Source: JAAYDS01 sp039680625 (GTDB taxonomy: Bacteria > Chloroflexota > Anaerolineae > UBA1429). Taken from it: DNA of 15,991 nucleotides. Every line of letters begins with the position of its first letter. The stretch's first letter is position 1. The DNA lies in NCBI GenBank assembly GCA_039680625.1, contig JBDKSN010000125.1:1-15991 (forward strand). Reading direction: 5' to 3'. The notes beneath the pieces were generated by a model that worked only from the letters and a program-made list of their open reading frames with translations, made no database searches and had not been told where the DNA came from. The translations under genes and the position numbers were made by a program. Of the stretch, positions 1-8,001 are shown piece by piece.

Positions 1-1134
1 GGCCCAATACAGGTAGCGCGCCGGCACCCGAAAGAGATTCAGCACCGGAATGCGCTGCAGATAGGCGTAGAGCGGGTTCCAGCGGCCGACGGCGAGCACA
101 AGCCCGACCGCGGCCAGGCCCAAGCAGAACCAACGCTCGCGCGCGTGGCCATGGCGCACGGCGATCCAAGCGAGCGCCAGAGGCAGGATCCCCAGATAGG
201 CCATCAATTCGACCGAGCCTTCGGGATCCGGCGCACCGCGCACAAAGGGCGAGAGAAAGGTCGCCGTCAACAGAGGGTGGAACGAGTAGCTGGTGAAATA
301 CTCGACGTCGACGCCTCCGGCACGTTGCGATTGGAGGGCCAGCTCGATCGTGGGCAACAATTGTGGCAGAGCGAGGAGCGTGCCCGCCGCTATGGCCCCC
401 ACCCAGGCCGCCAGTCGCGACCAAGGCCGGTCTTTCGCCTGGAACGTGTACCACAGCGCCGCTGCAGCGGTGACCAGCAACCCGAGCAGCGACATCTGGG
501 CATGGCCGGCGAGAAACTGAAGGGCCACACACGCCGTCAGAGCCAGTGCGCTGCGCCACCGGTGTTCGGCGGCAAACAGGCGTTGCGTCGAGACCAGCAT
601 CCACGGCAGCCATGAGGCCACCGTCAGCATAGCCAGGTGAGACAGATGGGCGCCCATGAAGCCGCCAAAGCAGAACGCCACGGCGCCGAGCATGGCCGCC
701 ACCCACGACCGCCCCGCCCTACGGAGGAACAGCACCATACCCAGAGCCGCCCACAGATAGTGCAGCACGATCGAGACGGTGATGCCGACCTCGGACGAGA
801 AGACGGCGCAGACGAGCCAGTTGGGAGGATAGAGCGCCCCTGTCTCGCCTTCAGCCAACAAAGGATAGCCCAGCCCCAGGCGCGACGACCACCAGGGCAA
901 CCGCCCTGCACGCAGCGCCCGGGCTAACTCGACCCGTTGGGGGAGATACTGCCGGGTGATGTCACCGCCGTTGTATACGCGCCCCAGCAACAGGGGGCGC
1001 CCGACGAGCGCGACGGTCACCAGCAAGAGAGCCAGGCTCACCAGTAGACGAACGCGCCATCGCGTTGCCAGGGCACTATCCGTAAACAAAGAGGGGAAAA
1101 GCCCTCGCTTTTCCCCTCCACCATGCTCGATCAT
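1..1134 (-). CDS. YfhO-like multi-pass membrane protein (3' end outside window)
   Basis: The minus-strand frame is open from an ATG at 1134 to the left edge, giving 378 codons with no stop. After a cytoplasmic-looking, charged N-terminus the first membrane helix starts near residue 29, and many Leu/Ala/Val-rich helices follow. The segment after helix 1 has the pattern seen in YfhO and related GT-C-like membrane proteins: an acidic residue in GGDITRQYLP, then LPWWSSRLGLGYPLLAEGE, then LYPPNW. In such families this extracytoplasmic loop carries the acidic residue associated with lipid-linked sugar chemistry, so a role in cell-surface glycan or glycolipid modification is likely. The substrate cannot be told. 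The ATG lies only 4 bases after the stop of the preceding gene and has a weak GAGAGG directly before it. A terminator-like hairpin covers codons 6-15, so the true start could instead be TTG at 1089 or GTG at 1041. The family call rests on loop pattern and topology only. Confidence 0.72.
   Translation of the reverse strand, partial: MIEHGGGEKRGLFPSLFTDSALATRWRVRLLVSLALLLVTVALVGRPLLLGRVYNGGDITRQYLPQRVELARALRAGRLPWWSSRLGLGYPLLAEGETGALYPPNWLVCAVFSSEVGITVSIVLHYLWAALGMVLFLRRAGRSWVAAMLGAVAFCFGGFMGAHLSHLAMLTVASWLPWMLVSTQRLFAAEHRWRSALALTACVALQFLAGHAQMSLLGLLVTAAAALWYTFQAKDRPWSRLAAWVGAIAAGTLLALPQLLPTIELALQSQRAGGVDVEYFTSYSFHPLLTATFLSPFVRGAPDPEGSVELMAYLGILPLALAWIAVRHGHARERWFCLGLAAVGLVLAVGRWNPLYAYLQRIPVLNLFRVPARYLYWA
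1091..1118 (-). terminator. Perfect 12-bp hairpin with T-rich tail, inside the start of the YfhO-like gene
   Basis: Bases 1107-1118 and 1091-1102 are perfect reverse complements (GAGGGGAAAAGC against GCTTTTCCCCTC) around a 4-base loop. On the minus strand the stem is followed by TTTGTTT (1084-1090), the layout of an intrinsic terminator. It lies 20 bases past the stop of the 142-aa gene, so it probably ends that transcript or attenuates entry into the YfhO-like gene. It overlaps that gene's codons 6-15 if the ATG at 1134 is used. Confidence 0.7.
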
Positions 1135-1138
1135 CCTC

Positions 1139-1567
1139 TCAGTCCCGATAGGGGCGGATGCCGAGATACACCTGGCCGCCGGTCAGAATGCGTAGCAGTG
1201 TCTTGGCCGGGCGCCGATCGAGCACTGCGTGCAACTCGTTGACACTGAGCGGCTTGTTGCCGTTGGCCAGAAACACGCGAAACACCGCCTCGACAATGGG
1301 CGTGGTGTCACTGATATAGCCCGGCTTGTTGCTACAACAGGTGCGCAGACAATGCCACAGCCCGTCGACGACATGTACCTCGCCCGTCAGATCATCGATC
1401 CAGTCGACCTGCGCCAGATCCTGAAAATGGTCAGCGTACTGCTCGCGGCAATCATCACACAGCAGATCACGCATATACACGCGAATGTCGCGCCCACTGG
1501 ACTGCCACCAGTCCATATCGATATGAAAGCGAGTGTCGAGGTTCGGGGGTTGCCAGCGATAGGCCAT
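1139..1567 (-). CDS. Conserved-looking hypothetical protein, cysteine-rich with winged-helix-like C-terminus
   Basis: This is a 142-aa soluble protein that I do not recognise. The start is supported by GAGGAG four bases before the ATG. It has a CDDC pair (C37, C40) and a second cluster, H72-C73 and C77-C78, in WHCLRTCC. Together these could form a zinc or other metal site. Residues from about 90 to the end (IVEAVFRVFLANG, then SVNELHAVLDRRPAKTLLRIL) look like a helix-turn-helix or winged-helix fold, followed by a short beta-like tail. It starts 11 bases after the 563-aa gene, so the two are probably co-translated and functionally linked. A nucleic-acid-binding or regulatory role is a guess from fold appearance only. 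Confidence 0.6.
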   Translation of the reverse strand: MAYRWQPPNLDTRFHIDMDWWQSSGRDIRVYMRDLLCDDCREQYADHFQDLAQVDWIDDLTGEVHVVDGLWHCLRTCCSNKPGYISDTTPIVEAVFRVFLANGNKPLSVNELHAVLDRRPAKTLLRILTGGQVYLGIRPYRD

Positions 1568-1578
1568 CTGACTCCTCT

Positions 1579-3270
1579 CTATATGCCCTGATAGGGTACA
1601 GCCTGATCGCGCAGGCGGTCAGAGCGATTGGACAGCGGCCGTTCGCGCATTTCCTCGGCAGTGCTATAGACCTGTCCTTCCAGAGAGCCATCGCGCGCCC
1701 ATAGTCCCTCTCCCACGGGATCGAAGGCCGCCTGTTGTGTCAGATAGGCAAAGATGGGCAGCGCGCCGCAACGACGGTACATGTTCACGACCATATAGAG
1801 CGTCTTGACATGGACGAGCCCCTGGCCACTGAGCTTGGCCAACTCGAGAAAAGCACGCTTGATGATGTCGCCCAGAGCAGCCCCGCGCACCGCGGGCGTG
1901 GCCATCAGTGCCGCGATCGCCTCGCGATCCTCAGGGATCACTACTGAATCGGGGTCGCAGCGAACGCCTAGGGTGGCGGGCTTCATCTCGAGCACGATAC
2001 GCCCATCCTGCGCGCTGGCTGACCGTAGCCACTCACTGCGACGCGAACGGGGCACCGCATAGTCCAAAGTCAGCGTCTGCGGCGTCTCACCAGCCGCGAC
2101 GGTCAACTGCACGCCCACAGTCATTCCGGCGGCAGCGTACAGCCCGCTCAGGCCACAGATGTAGCCCTTGTCGGGGACCATCCACACGACATAATCCTTG
2201 CGTTGATGCCGATCGGTGAGGGTGACTGGGTAGTGATCGCCAATCGGCTCAGGGAGCAAGGCCAAGAGTCGACGAGAGACGGGCAGAGTGCCTGCGTGCA
2301 AATGGGCAAAGTTCAGCTGGAACGCCAGGCTGCTCGCCCCGCTCCGCGGCGACTCGGGCAGCTCATCGAGCTCGTCGCCAAGCTCTTCGATGATATCGAG
2401 CAACGTCACGCCCACCAGCGCGCCCGGTGTCGCCGAGATGGGGTCAGCCAGAACAGGGGGCGTAGCGAAAACGGCGGACGGCTCTAGCGCGCGCAGGAAC
2501 CACCGTTGTTCTCCGGGGACACCCAGATCATCGAAACGCTCATCGGCCTCGAAGGCGCGGTTGAGGGCAAAGAGTTGTGCTGGCTCGGGCGCAGCCACAT
2601 CCAAGGGGACACGGGCCAGGATCTCGGCCGCAGTCATGGGCCGACCAGCCTCATAGATAGCCGCCTCGGCCAGGTTGAGATACCCCGCACTCACTGGCGG
2701 CAACAGCTCGCGCAGATACCAACTGTCCGCAAAGGGCACCATGTCTCGATCTGCCGCCAGGGCAGCGCGCAACTTGTCCGCCAAGATAGGCGCAAAAGCC
2801 TCTACGGCATCGTCGCCCGTCAGCCCTTCATCGCTGGTGCTCACCAGTTCCTCGATGGGACGGTTGAGATAGTGTGGCGCGGTCATACTGGCGGCAAACT
2901 CGCGCGTCTCGCCATCGCCCTCAAAGGCAACCTTGATCACCTCGAACGAGCCATAGCGGGCGTTGTTGCCTGGCCGCTTGTCGACGACCTGCCCCTCGGC
3001 GAGATTGAGCTCCGTGAACACCAGACGCTGCCCAATCTCAAAGCTATCCATCGGGCGATAGATCTGCGTTTGACGGGCTAACTGTGCCGCCAGAGCCTTT
3101 TCGCGACTCTGCCGGTCACGAATGATGGCGGCGGCCAGGCGGATCGTGGCTACTGGGGCACCCTCCTGCAAAATCACGCCGGCGACAAGGTCGATATCAG
3201 CCGGCGAGACTTGGTACTCGTTCCGCCAGTATGCCTCCGTGTGCGAGCTGAGCTTGCTCGAAGCAGCCAT
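1579..3270 (-). CDS. Large hypothetical protein with winged-helix-like segments
   Basis: This is a 563-aa soluble protein of unknown function. The ATG at 3270 has GGAGGAG a few bases upstream. I see no signal peptide or membrane helix. An N-terminal helical part (residues about 1-70) is followed by a beta-rich stretch around EIGQRLVFTELNLAEGQVVD. A segment at about 200-265 (NLAEAAIYEAGRPMTAAEIL, then NRAFEADERFDDL) has the look of a HARE-type or winged-helix module, as found in some transcription- and DNA-associated proteins. The C-terminal half mixes beta-rich and helical segments without a catalytic motif I can name. It forms a two-gene unit with the 142-aa protein downstream, which ends in a similar helix-turn-helix-like segment. 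The C-terminal cysteines are scattered and suggest no metal site. I cannot assign a function; a lineage-specific DNA- or RNA-associated factor is one possibility. Confidence 0.6.
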   Translation of the reverse strand: MAASSKLSSHTEAYWRNEYQVSPADIDLVAGVILQEGAPVATIRLAAAIIRDRQSREKALAAQLARQTQIYRPMDSFEIGQRLVFTELNLAEGQVVDKRPGNNARYGSFEVIKVAFEGDGETREFAASMTAPHYLNRPIEELVSTSDEGLTGDDAVEAFAPILADKLRAALAADRDMVPFADSWYLRELLPPVSAGYLNLAEAAIYEAGRPMTAAEILARVPLDVAAPEPAQLFALNRAFEADERFDDLGVPGEQRWFLRALEPSAVFATPPVLADPISATPGALVGVTLLDIIEELGDELDELPESPRSGASSLAFQLNFAHLHAGTLPVSRRLLALLPEPIGDHYPVTLTDRHQRKDYVVWMVPDKGYICGLSGLYAAAGMTVGVQLTVAAGETPQTLTLDYAVPRSRRSEWLRSASAQDGRIVLEMKPATLGVRCDPDSVVIPEDREAIAALMATPAVRGAALGDIIKRAFLELAKLSGQGLVHVKTLYMVVNMYRRCGALPIFAYLTQQAAFDPVGEGLWARDGSLEGQVYSTAEEMRERPLSNRSDRLRDQAVPYQGI

Positions 3271-3300
3271 GGACTCCTCCGCTGGCGATACATCGATAAA

Positions 3301-3373
3301 TGGGCGAAACAGGGCTCGAACCCGTGACCTCTTCCTTGTAAGGGAAGCGCTCTCCCAGCTGAGCTATTCGCCC
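3301..3373 (-). tRNA. tRNA-Val (anticodon TAC)
   Basis: The minus strand folds into a complete cloverleaf. The acceptor stem GGGCGAA pairs with TTCGCCC and is followed by a discriminator A. The D arm is GCTC/GAGC with a GCTGGGA-type loop. The anticodon stem CTTCC/GGAAG holds CTTACAA, which reads TAC for valine. The T arm has the loop TTCGAGC. The 3' CCA is not encoded; TTT follows the discriminator. It lies between argS and the 563-aa gene on the same strand. Confidence 0.96.
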
Positions 3374-3399
3374 CTAGAGCCGACCATACTCAACTAGAG

Positions 3400-3428
3400 A
3401 ATGTACCACAGGCCTGCAGTGGCGTCAA
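3400..3428 (-). promoter_or_regulatory. Probable sigma-70 promoter for tRNA-Val
   Basis: On the minus strand, TTGACG (3423-3428) and TACATT (3400-3405) are separated by 17 bases. This is close to the TTGACA/TATAAT consensus, with the ideal spacer. Transcription would start about 20 bases before the mature tRNA 5' end. It lies just past the end of argS, so the tRNA may also receive read-through from polA-argS. Confidence 0.5.
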
Positions 3429-3449
3429 AGCTTTGCCCGATGGAGGCCC

Positions 3450-5117
3450 CTACATCACCTCTGGCGCCGACATACCCATGATGCCGAGGGCCCGCGCCAA
3501 GACGAGCCGCGCACTGGCCACCAACTTGAGGCGCGCCAGGGTCAGCTCGCGCTCTTCAGCCTCGGCGCTGACCACTCGGCAATCGCGATAAAAGCCGTGA
3601 AAGGCCGCGGCCAGGTCATACGCATAGTAGGCCAGGTGATGTGGCGCGAGCTGCTCAGCCGCCAAACGCACGATCTCGGGCAACCGCAACATCTGCCGAA
3701 TCAGCCCTAGCTCGGCCGGATGGGTCAATAGAGAGACATCTCCCCGGCCATAGTCCAGCCCGCCGGCATGACGTAGAATCGAGCAGATCCGCGCATGGGC
3801 ATACTGGATATAGTATACGGGGTTCTCGTCCGACTGTTCTTTGGCCAGGTCGATGTCAAACTCCATCTGGCTATCGGCAGAGCGCGAGAGCAAAAAGTAG
3901 CGCATTGCGTCGGCGCCCACCTCGTCCAGCACCTCGCGCAAGCTAATGATGTCCCCGGTTCGTTTGGAGAGACGGACGATCTCACCCCCCCGCTTGAGCG
4001 TAACCAGCTGATAGAGGATGATGTCCAGTCGCTTGGGGTCGAGCCCGAGCGCCTGCATCATGTACTTCAGCCGAGGAACAAGGCCCTGGTGATCGGCGCC
4101 CCACACATCGATGACCCGATCAAAGCCGCGCTCGACGAACTTGTTATAGTGGTAGGCGATGTCAGAGGCGAAATACCCGGGCGTGCCATCCGAGCGCACG
4201 ATCACCTCATCCTTCTGCCCGCCCAGTGCCTGAGCGCGGAACCAGACGGCGCCATCGTGCATGTCGAGATAGCCACCCTGCCTTAGCAGCGAGAGGACCG
4301 TGTCGAACTGACCGTGGTCATAGAGCGATTGCTCAGAGAACCAACAGTCGTAGTGGATGCCCATCGCCGCGAGGTCGTCGCGCGCACTCGCCACCACCCG
4401 GGCCACACCAAGCCGCCCTATCTCGAGCAGCGCCTCACTTCGCGGCATTTCTAGGAACGCACGACCGTGTTCGCGAGCCAGATCGGCTCCCAGTTCGACC
4501 ATATAGGGGCCATGATAGCCGTCCTCTGGCACCTCGGCGTCGAGGCCCAGGGCCTGGCAATAGCGGGCCATCAGGGTCTCTTGAAAAGCGCGCATACGGC
4601 TGCCCGCATCGTTCACATAGTACTCGCGCTGCACCACATAGCCAGCGTTCGCCAGCACATTGGCCAGCGCATCGCCAAGCACGGCATTGCGCGCCGAGCC
4701 CATGTGCAGCGGGCCGGTCGGATTCGCCGAGACATACTCGACCTGGACCTTCTGGCCTTGGCCAACATCGGCGACCCCGAATTGGTTGCCGGCAAGGAGG
4801 ATCGCATCTACTTGCGCCCGCAGCCAGCTATCGTCCAGAGTAAAGTTGATGAAACCTGGCGCGGCCACCTGAACGTTGCCCACAAAACTGAGCGCGGGAA
4901 GGTGCGCAACCACGGTTGAGGCGATCTTGATCGGCGCCATCTTGGCCACACGTGCCAGCTGCAAGCAGATGGGCGTGGCCCAGTCTCCCATGTCGGCCTG
5001 CTTGGGCCGCTCGATCGGGATGTCGGGGAGATCGAACAGGGGCAAGTCACCGGCCTGCTGGGCACGATGGAGCGCTTGGGCGACGGCGTCTCGTAAGAGG
5101 GCATCTGTTGTTTGCAC
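3450..5117 (-). CDS. argS: Arginyl-tRNA synthetase
   Basis: A class I aminoacyl-tRNA synthetase that charges tRNA-Arg in the cytoplasm. The N-terminal Add1-type domain (residues about 1-110) precedes the Rossmann catalytic core. The core has the HIGH-type signature ANPTGPLHMGSARN (HMGS at 138-141) and the arginine-enzyme form of the KMSKS loop, VRLSKRTGD. The C-terminus is the all-helical DALR anticodon-binding domain, ending SAPEVM. The length of about 555 aa is normal for bacterial ArgS. I chose the GTG at 5117 because it begins just after the polA stop and has GGAG upstream; an in-frame TTG at 5147 would add 10 residues and overlap polA. The near-contact with polA indicates one transcript with translational coupling. 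All catalytic motifs look intact. Confidence 0.95.
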   Translation of the reverse strand: MQTTDALLRDAVAQALHRAQQAGDLPLFDLPDIPIERPKQADMGDWATPICLQLARVAKMAPIKIASTVVAHLPALSFVGNVQVAAPGFINFTLDDSWLRAQVDAILLAGNQFGVADVGQGQKVQVEYVSANPTGPLHMGSARNAVLGDALANVLANAGYVVQREYYVNDAGSRMRAFQETLMARYCQALGLDAEVPEDGYHGPYMVELGADLAREHGRAFLEMPRSEALLEIGRLGVARVVASARDDLAAMGIHYDCWFSEQSLYDHGQFDTVLSLLRQGGYLDMHDGAVWFRAQALGGQKDEVIVRSDGTPGYFASDIAYHYNKFVERGFDRVIDVWGADHQGLVPRLKYMMQALGLDPKRLDIILYQLVTLKRGGEIVRLSKRTGDIISLREVLDEVGADAMRYFLLSRSADSQMEFDIDLAKEQSDENPVYYIQYAHARICSILRHAGGLDYGRGDVSLLTHPAELGLIRQMLRLPEIVRLAAEQLAPHHLAYYAYDLAAAFHGFYRDCRVVSAEAEERELTLARLKLVASARLVLARALGIMGMSAPEVM

Positions 5118-5121
5118 GCAG

Positions 5122-7863
5122 CTATAGCTCCGACCAGGTTCGTCCAACGGATACGTCGACCTTCAGCGGCACGGAAAGCTGATAGGCCTGTTGCATCGTC
5201 TGTGGCACCAGCTCGCGCACCGTCTCTAGCTCATCCTCAGGCACTTCGAGCATGAGCTCGTCGTGGATCTGCACCAACATGCCGCTCTCGAGTTCTTGCT
5301 CGTGAAGCAGCCGCTGGAGACGAATCATCGCAATCTTGATGATGTCCGCGGCGCTCCCTTGAATGGGCATGTTCACAGCGGCGCGCTCGGCTGCACGCCG
5401 AATATTGGGGTTGGTCCCCCGCGCCAATAGCTCGGGAAAGTAGCGCCTTCGCCCGAGCACCGTCTCGACATAGCCCGTCTCGTTGGCCCGGCGGATCGTC
5501 TCGTCTAGATAGGCCTTGACACCGCTGAACCGGCCAAAGTAGGTGGCGATGAACTGCTCGGCCTCGGGCACCGAGAGGTCTGTGCGCGCCGAAAGGCCAT
5601 AGCTGCCCATGCCATACATCAGCCCAAAGTTGATCGCCTTGGCCAAGCTGCGCTGCTCTTTGGTCACCGCTTCCAGGGGAACGCCAAAGATGGCCGCTGC
5701 GGTAGTGGCGTGAATGTCCTCGTCGCGGTGAAAGGCGCTGATCATCTCGGGGTCGCCCGAGAGGTGCGCCAGCAGGCGGAGTTCGACCTGCGAATAGTCA
5801 CAGCTCAGGAACACGCACCCTGGAGCAGCCACAAAGGCGCCGCGGATCTGCCGGCCCAGCTCGTTGCGCACCGGGATGTTCTGCAGATTCGGGTCGCTCG
5901 ACGAGAGCCGCCCCGTACTGGTGCCCGTCTGGTGAAAAGTCGTGTGCACGCGGCCAGTGCGCGGGTTGACCAGCGTCGGCAACGTCTCGACATAGGTGCC
6001 GCGCAGCTTGTCGAGCTGGCGATAGTCGAGCAAGAGTTGGGCGATAGGGTGCACCTTGCGCAGCTCCTCGAGGACGCTGACATCCGTCGAATAGCCGGTG
6101 CGCGTCCGTTTGGCCGAGGGCAGCTTGAGCTCCTCGAACAACACCTCGCCCAGCTGCTTGGTCGAATTGATGTTGAAGGGGTGCCCGGCAGCCGCATAGA
6201 TCTGCTGTTCCAGCTCGGCCAACTGCTTGGCCATCTCGGCCGCCATCCGGGCCAGATAGGCCGTGTCGACCAACATGCCGCGCATCTCCATCTCGGCGAG
6301 CACCGGCATGAGCGGCATCTCCAGCTCGTCGAACAAGCGACGAGCCGCTGGCTCGCGATCCAACTCTTTGTCGAGCACCGCATGCAGCCGCAACGTCAGA
6401 TCCGCATCAGCAGCAGCATAGGGGCCAGCGTCGGCCAACGACACACGGTCCATGGTGAGCTGTTTGCTGCCTGTGCCCAAGAGCTGGTTGATCTGGGTCA
6501 TCTCGACACCCAGCCGCTGAAAGGCCTGTTCCTTCAAGCCGATGCCGCGTCCGCTTGGCTCCAGCAGCCAGGCGGCCAGCATCGTATCATAGTAGGGAGG
6601 GGCGACGGTCAGCCCGGCCTGCACCAGCACTTCGAGGTCGAACTTGGCATTGTGCATCACCTTGAGCAGGTCGTCGCGACTCAGCGCCGGGGCCAGCGCT
6701 GCAGAGATGGACTCCCACGGCAATTGCGCTGGTTCGCCCATCCGCTGGATGTGGCCCACGGGGATGTAGCACCCCTTGCCCTCGGCCAGCGAGAGCGAGA
6801 TGCCGACCAGCTTGCAGCGCATGGTGCCGATGCCGTCTGTCTCGGTGTCGAGAGCGACGATCTTGGCCTGCGCCAGCTGTTCGGCCAGTTGGGTGAGCTG
6901 CTCTGGCGAGATCACCAGCGTATAGTCGCCCAACTGCTGCTTGGGCGCTGGTGAGTGCCCCCCAAAGAGGCCCAGCTGCTCCGGCTCCGGTTCGCTACCA
7001 TGGGGGATGCGGCTGACGAGCGAAGTAAAGCCGAGCGTGCGCAACAGACCGACCACCGTCTCGCGATCGAAACGGCCCCAGGCACCCGCCTGCAAGTCGA
7101 GCGCCACATCCACATCACGCCGAATCGTCACAAGATCGCGGCTCAAGTATGCCGCCTCGCGGCCCGCCTCTAGCGCCGCGCGAACACGCGGGGGTTTGAT
7201 CTCGTCTAGATGCGCATACACGCCATCCAGGCTGCCATAGGTTTGCAGCAGCGAGGCGGCCGTCTTGACGCCCACACCACGCACGCCGGGGATGTTGTCG
7301 GATGAATCGCCCACCAAGGCCTTGAAATCGATGAGCTGCTCTGGCCGTAGGCCATAGCGTTCGGCGATCTCTTCTGGCCCACAGAGCTCGATGTCGCCTA
7401 CGTTGCGCCGGGGCAGCAGCACGCGAACATGGTCGTCGATGAGCTGAAACGTGTCGCTATCTCCCGTGACAATGATGACATCCAACCCCTGCTCTTCGGC
7501 CTGCCGCGACAGTGTGCCGAGCAGATCATCGGCTTCGTAACCATCGAGCTCATAGATCGGAATGCCCAGGGCGCGCGTCAGCTCCTGAATGCGGTCGAAC
7601 TGCACCCGCAGATCATCGGGTGTCTCGGCGCGGGTGGCTTTGTAGGCGGGGTACTGCTCGTGGCGGAAGGTCTTGCCCCGGTCGAACGTGGCCACGACAT
7701 AGTCCGGCGTATAGTCTGCGATGGCCTTGAGCAGAATGTTGGCATAGCCCAGCGTGGCGTTCGTCGGCTCGCCGTTGGGCGCGGTCAGCGGCGGCAGCGC
7801 ATGATAGGCGCGATAGGCCATGGCGTGGCCGTCGATCAGCATGAGTCGCTTCTTGCCCGTCAT
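5122..7863 (-). CDS. polA: DNA polymerase I
   Basis: A three-domain family A DNA polymerase of 913 aa that removes primers, fills gaps and takes part in repair. The 5' nuclease domain (residues about 1-290) begins LMLIDGHAMAYRAYHAL and carries GYEADD, TGDSD and GDSSDNIPG metal-binding motifs. The 3'-5' exonuclease domain (about 310-500) keeps the catalytic motifs DTETDG (near 339), HNAKFD and YAAADAD, so proofreading should be active, unlike in some thermophile homologues. The polymerase domain keeps motif A (DYSQVELR), motif B (AKAINFGLMYG, with the O-helix Phe) and motif C (IHDELMLEV). AGGAGG five bases before the ATG at 7863 fixes the start; the GTG six bases further upstream overlaps that SD and is unlikely. 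It is the first gene of a leftward operon with argS, behind a good promoter. Confidence 0.97.
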   Translation of the reverse strand: MTGKKRLMLIDGHAMAYRAYHALPPLTAPNGEPTNATLGYANILLKAIADYTPDYVVATFDRGKTFRHEQYPAYKATRAETPDDLRVQFDRIQELTRALGIPIYELDGYEADDLLGTLSRQAEEQGLDVIIVTGDSDTFQLIDDHVRVLLPRRNVGDIELCGPEEIAERYGLRPEQLIDFKALVGDSSDNIPGVRGVGVKTAASLLQTYGSLDGVYAHLDEIKPPRVRAALEAGREAAYLSRDLVTIRRDVDVALDLQAGAWGRFDRETVVGLLRTLGFTSLVSRIPHGSEPEPEQLGLFGGHSPAPKQQLGDYTLVISPEQLTQLAEQLAQAKIVALDTETDGIGTMRCKLVGISLSLAEGKGCYIPVGHIQRMGEPAQLPWESISAALAPALSRDDLLKVMHNAKFDLEVLVQAGLTVAPPYYDTMLAAWLLEPSGRGIGLKEQAFQRLGVEMTQINQLLGTGSKQLTMDRVSLADAGPYAAADADLTLRLHAVLDKELDREPAARRLFDELEMPLMPVLAEMEMRGMLVDTAYLARMAAEMAKQLAELEQQIYAAAGHPFNINSTKQLGEVLFEELKLPSAKRTRTGYSTDVSVLEELRKVHPIAQLLLDYRQLDKLRGTYVETLPTLVNPRTGRVHTTFHQTGTSTGRLSSSDPNLQNIPVRNELGRQIRGAFVAAPGCVFLSCDYSQVELRLLAHLSGDPEMISAFHRDEDIHATTAAAIFGVPLEAVTKEQRSLAKAINFGLMYGMGSYGLSARTDLSVPEAEQFIATYFGRFSGVKAYLDETIRRANETGYVETVLGRRRYFPELLARGTNPNIRRAAERAAVNMPIQGSAADIIKIAMIRLQRLLHEQELESGMLVQIHDELMLEVPEDELETVRELVPQTMQQAYQLSVPLKVDVSVGRTWSEL

Positions 7864-7889
7864 ACGCACCTCCTGACCAACTGCGAGGC

Positions 7890-7919
7890 ATTATAGCCCC
7901 ACGCGATACCTCCGGCCAA
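7890..7919 (-). promoter_or_regulatory. polA promoter
   Basis: On the minus strand there is a perfect -10, TATAAT (7890-7895), 18 bases after TTGGCC (7914-7919), which is a 4/6 match to the -35 consensus. The predicted start point is about 20 bases before the polA ATG, leaving a short leader that contains the SD. Its -35 box directly abuts that of the divergent dehydrogenase promoter. Confidence 0.6.
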
Positions 7920-7949
7920 TTGACAGCTTGCGACCCGCCTGCCTATGAT
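7920..7949 (+). promoter_or_regulatory. Near-consensus sigma-70 promoter for the zinc dehydrogenase
   Basis: A perfect -35 TTGACA (7920-7925) is separated by 18 bases from TATGAT (7944-7949), a 5/6 match to the -10 consensus. Transcription would start near 7956, about 45 bases before the dehydrogenase ATG. An inverted repeat, GATAGC (7947-7952) with GCTATC (7970-7975), overlaps the -10 and start region and could be an operator. Confidence 0.65.
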
Positions 7950-8001
7950 AGCCCCATGATCGTCGAGCAGCTATCGTAACAGGGAGCGCTTTGGGGACAA
8001 G

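Noticed and set aside
145..927. Several plus-strand open frames near the left edge
   Set aside because: The minus-strand YfhO-like frame through the same bases has coherent membrane helices and a family-like loop. The plus-strand frames are Arg/Gln/Pro-rich and overlap one another.
3421..3449. CAAAGCTTTG palindrome after argS as a terminator
   Set aside because: It has almost no loop and no following T-run, and it overlaps the -35 box of the likely tRNA promoter.
5118..5147. TTG at 5147 as the argS start
   Set aside because: It would overlap polA by 26 bases and has no clear SD. GTG at 5117, after the polA stop, gives a normal-length ArgS. The longer form is not excluded.
5710..6954. A 414-codon open frame on the plus strand opposite polA
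   Set aside because: It is antisense to the conserved exonuclease and polymerase domains of polA, has a His/Gln/Arg-rich composition typical of shadow frames in GC-rich DNA, and shows no recognisable domain.
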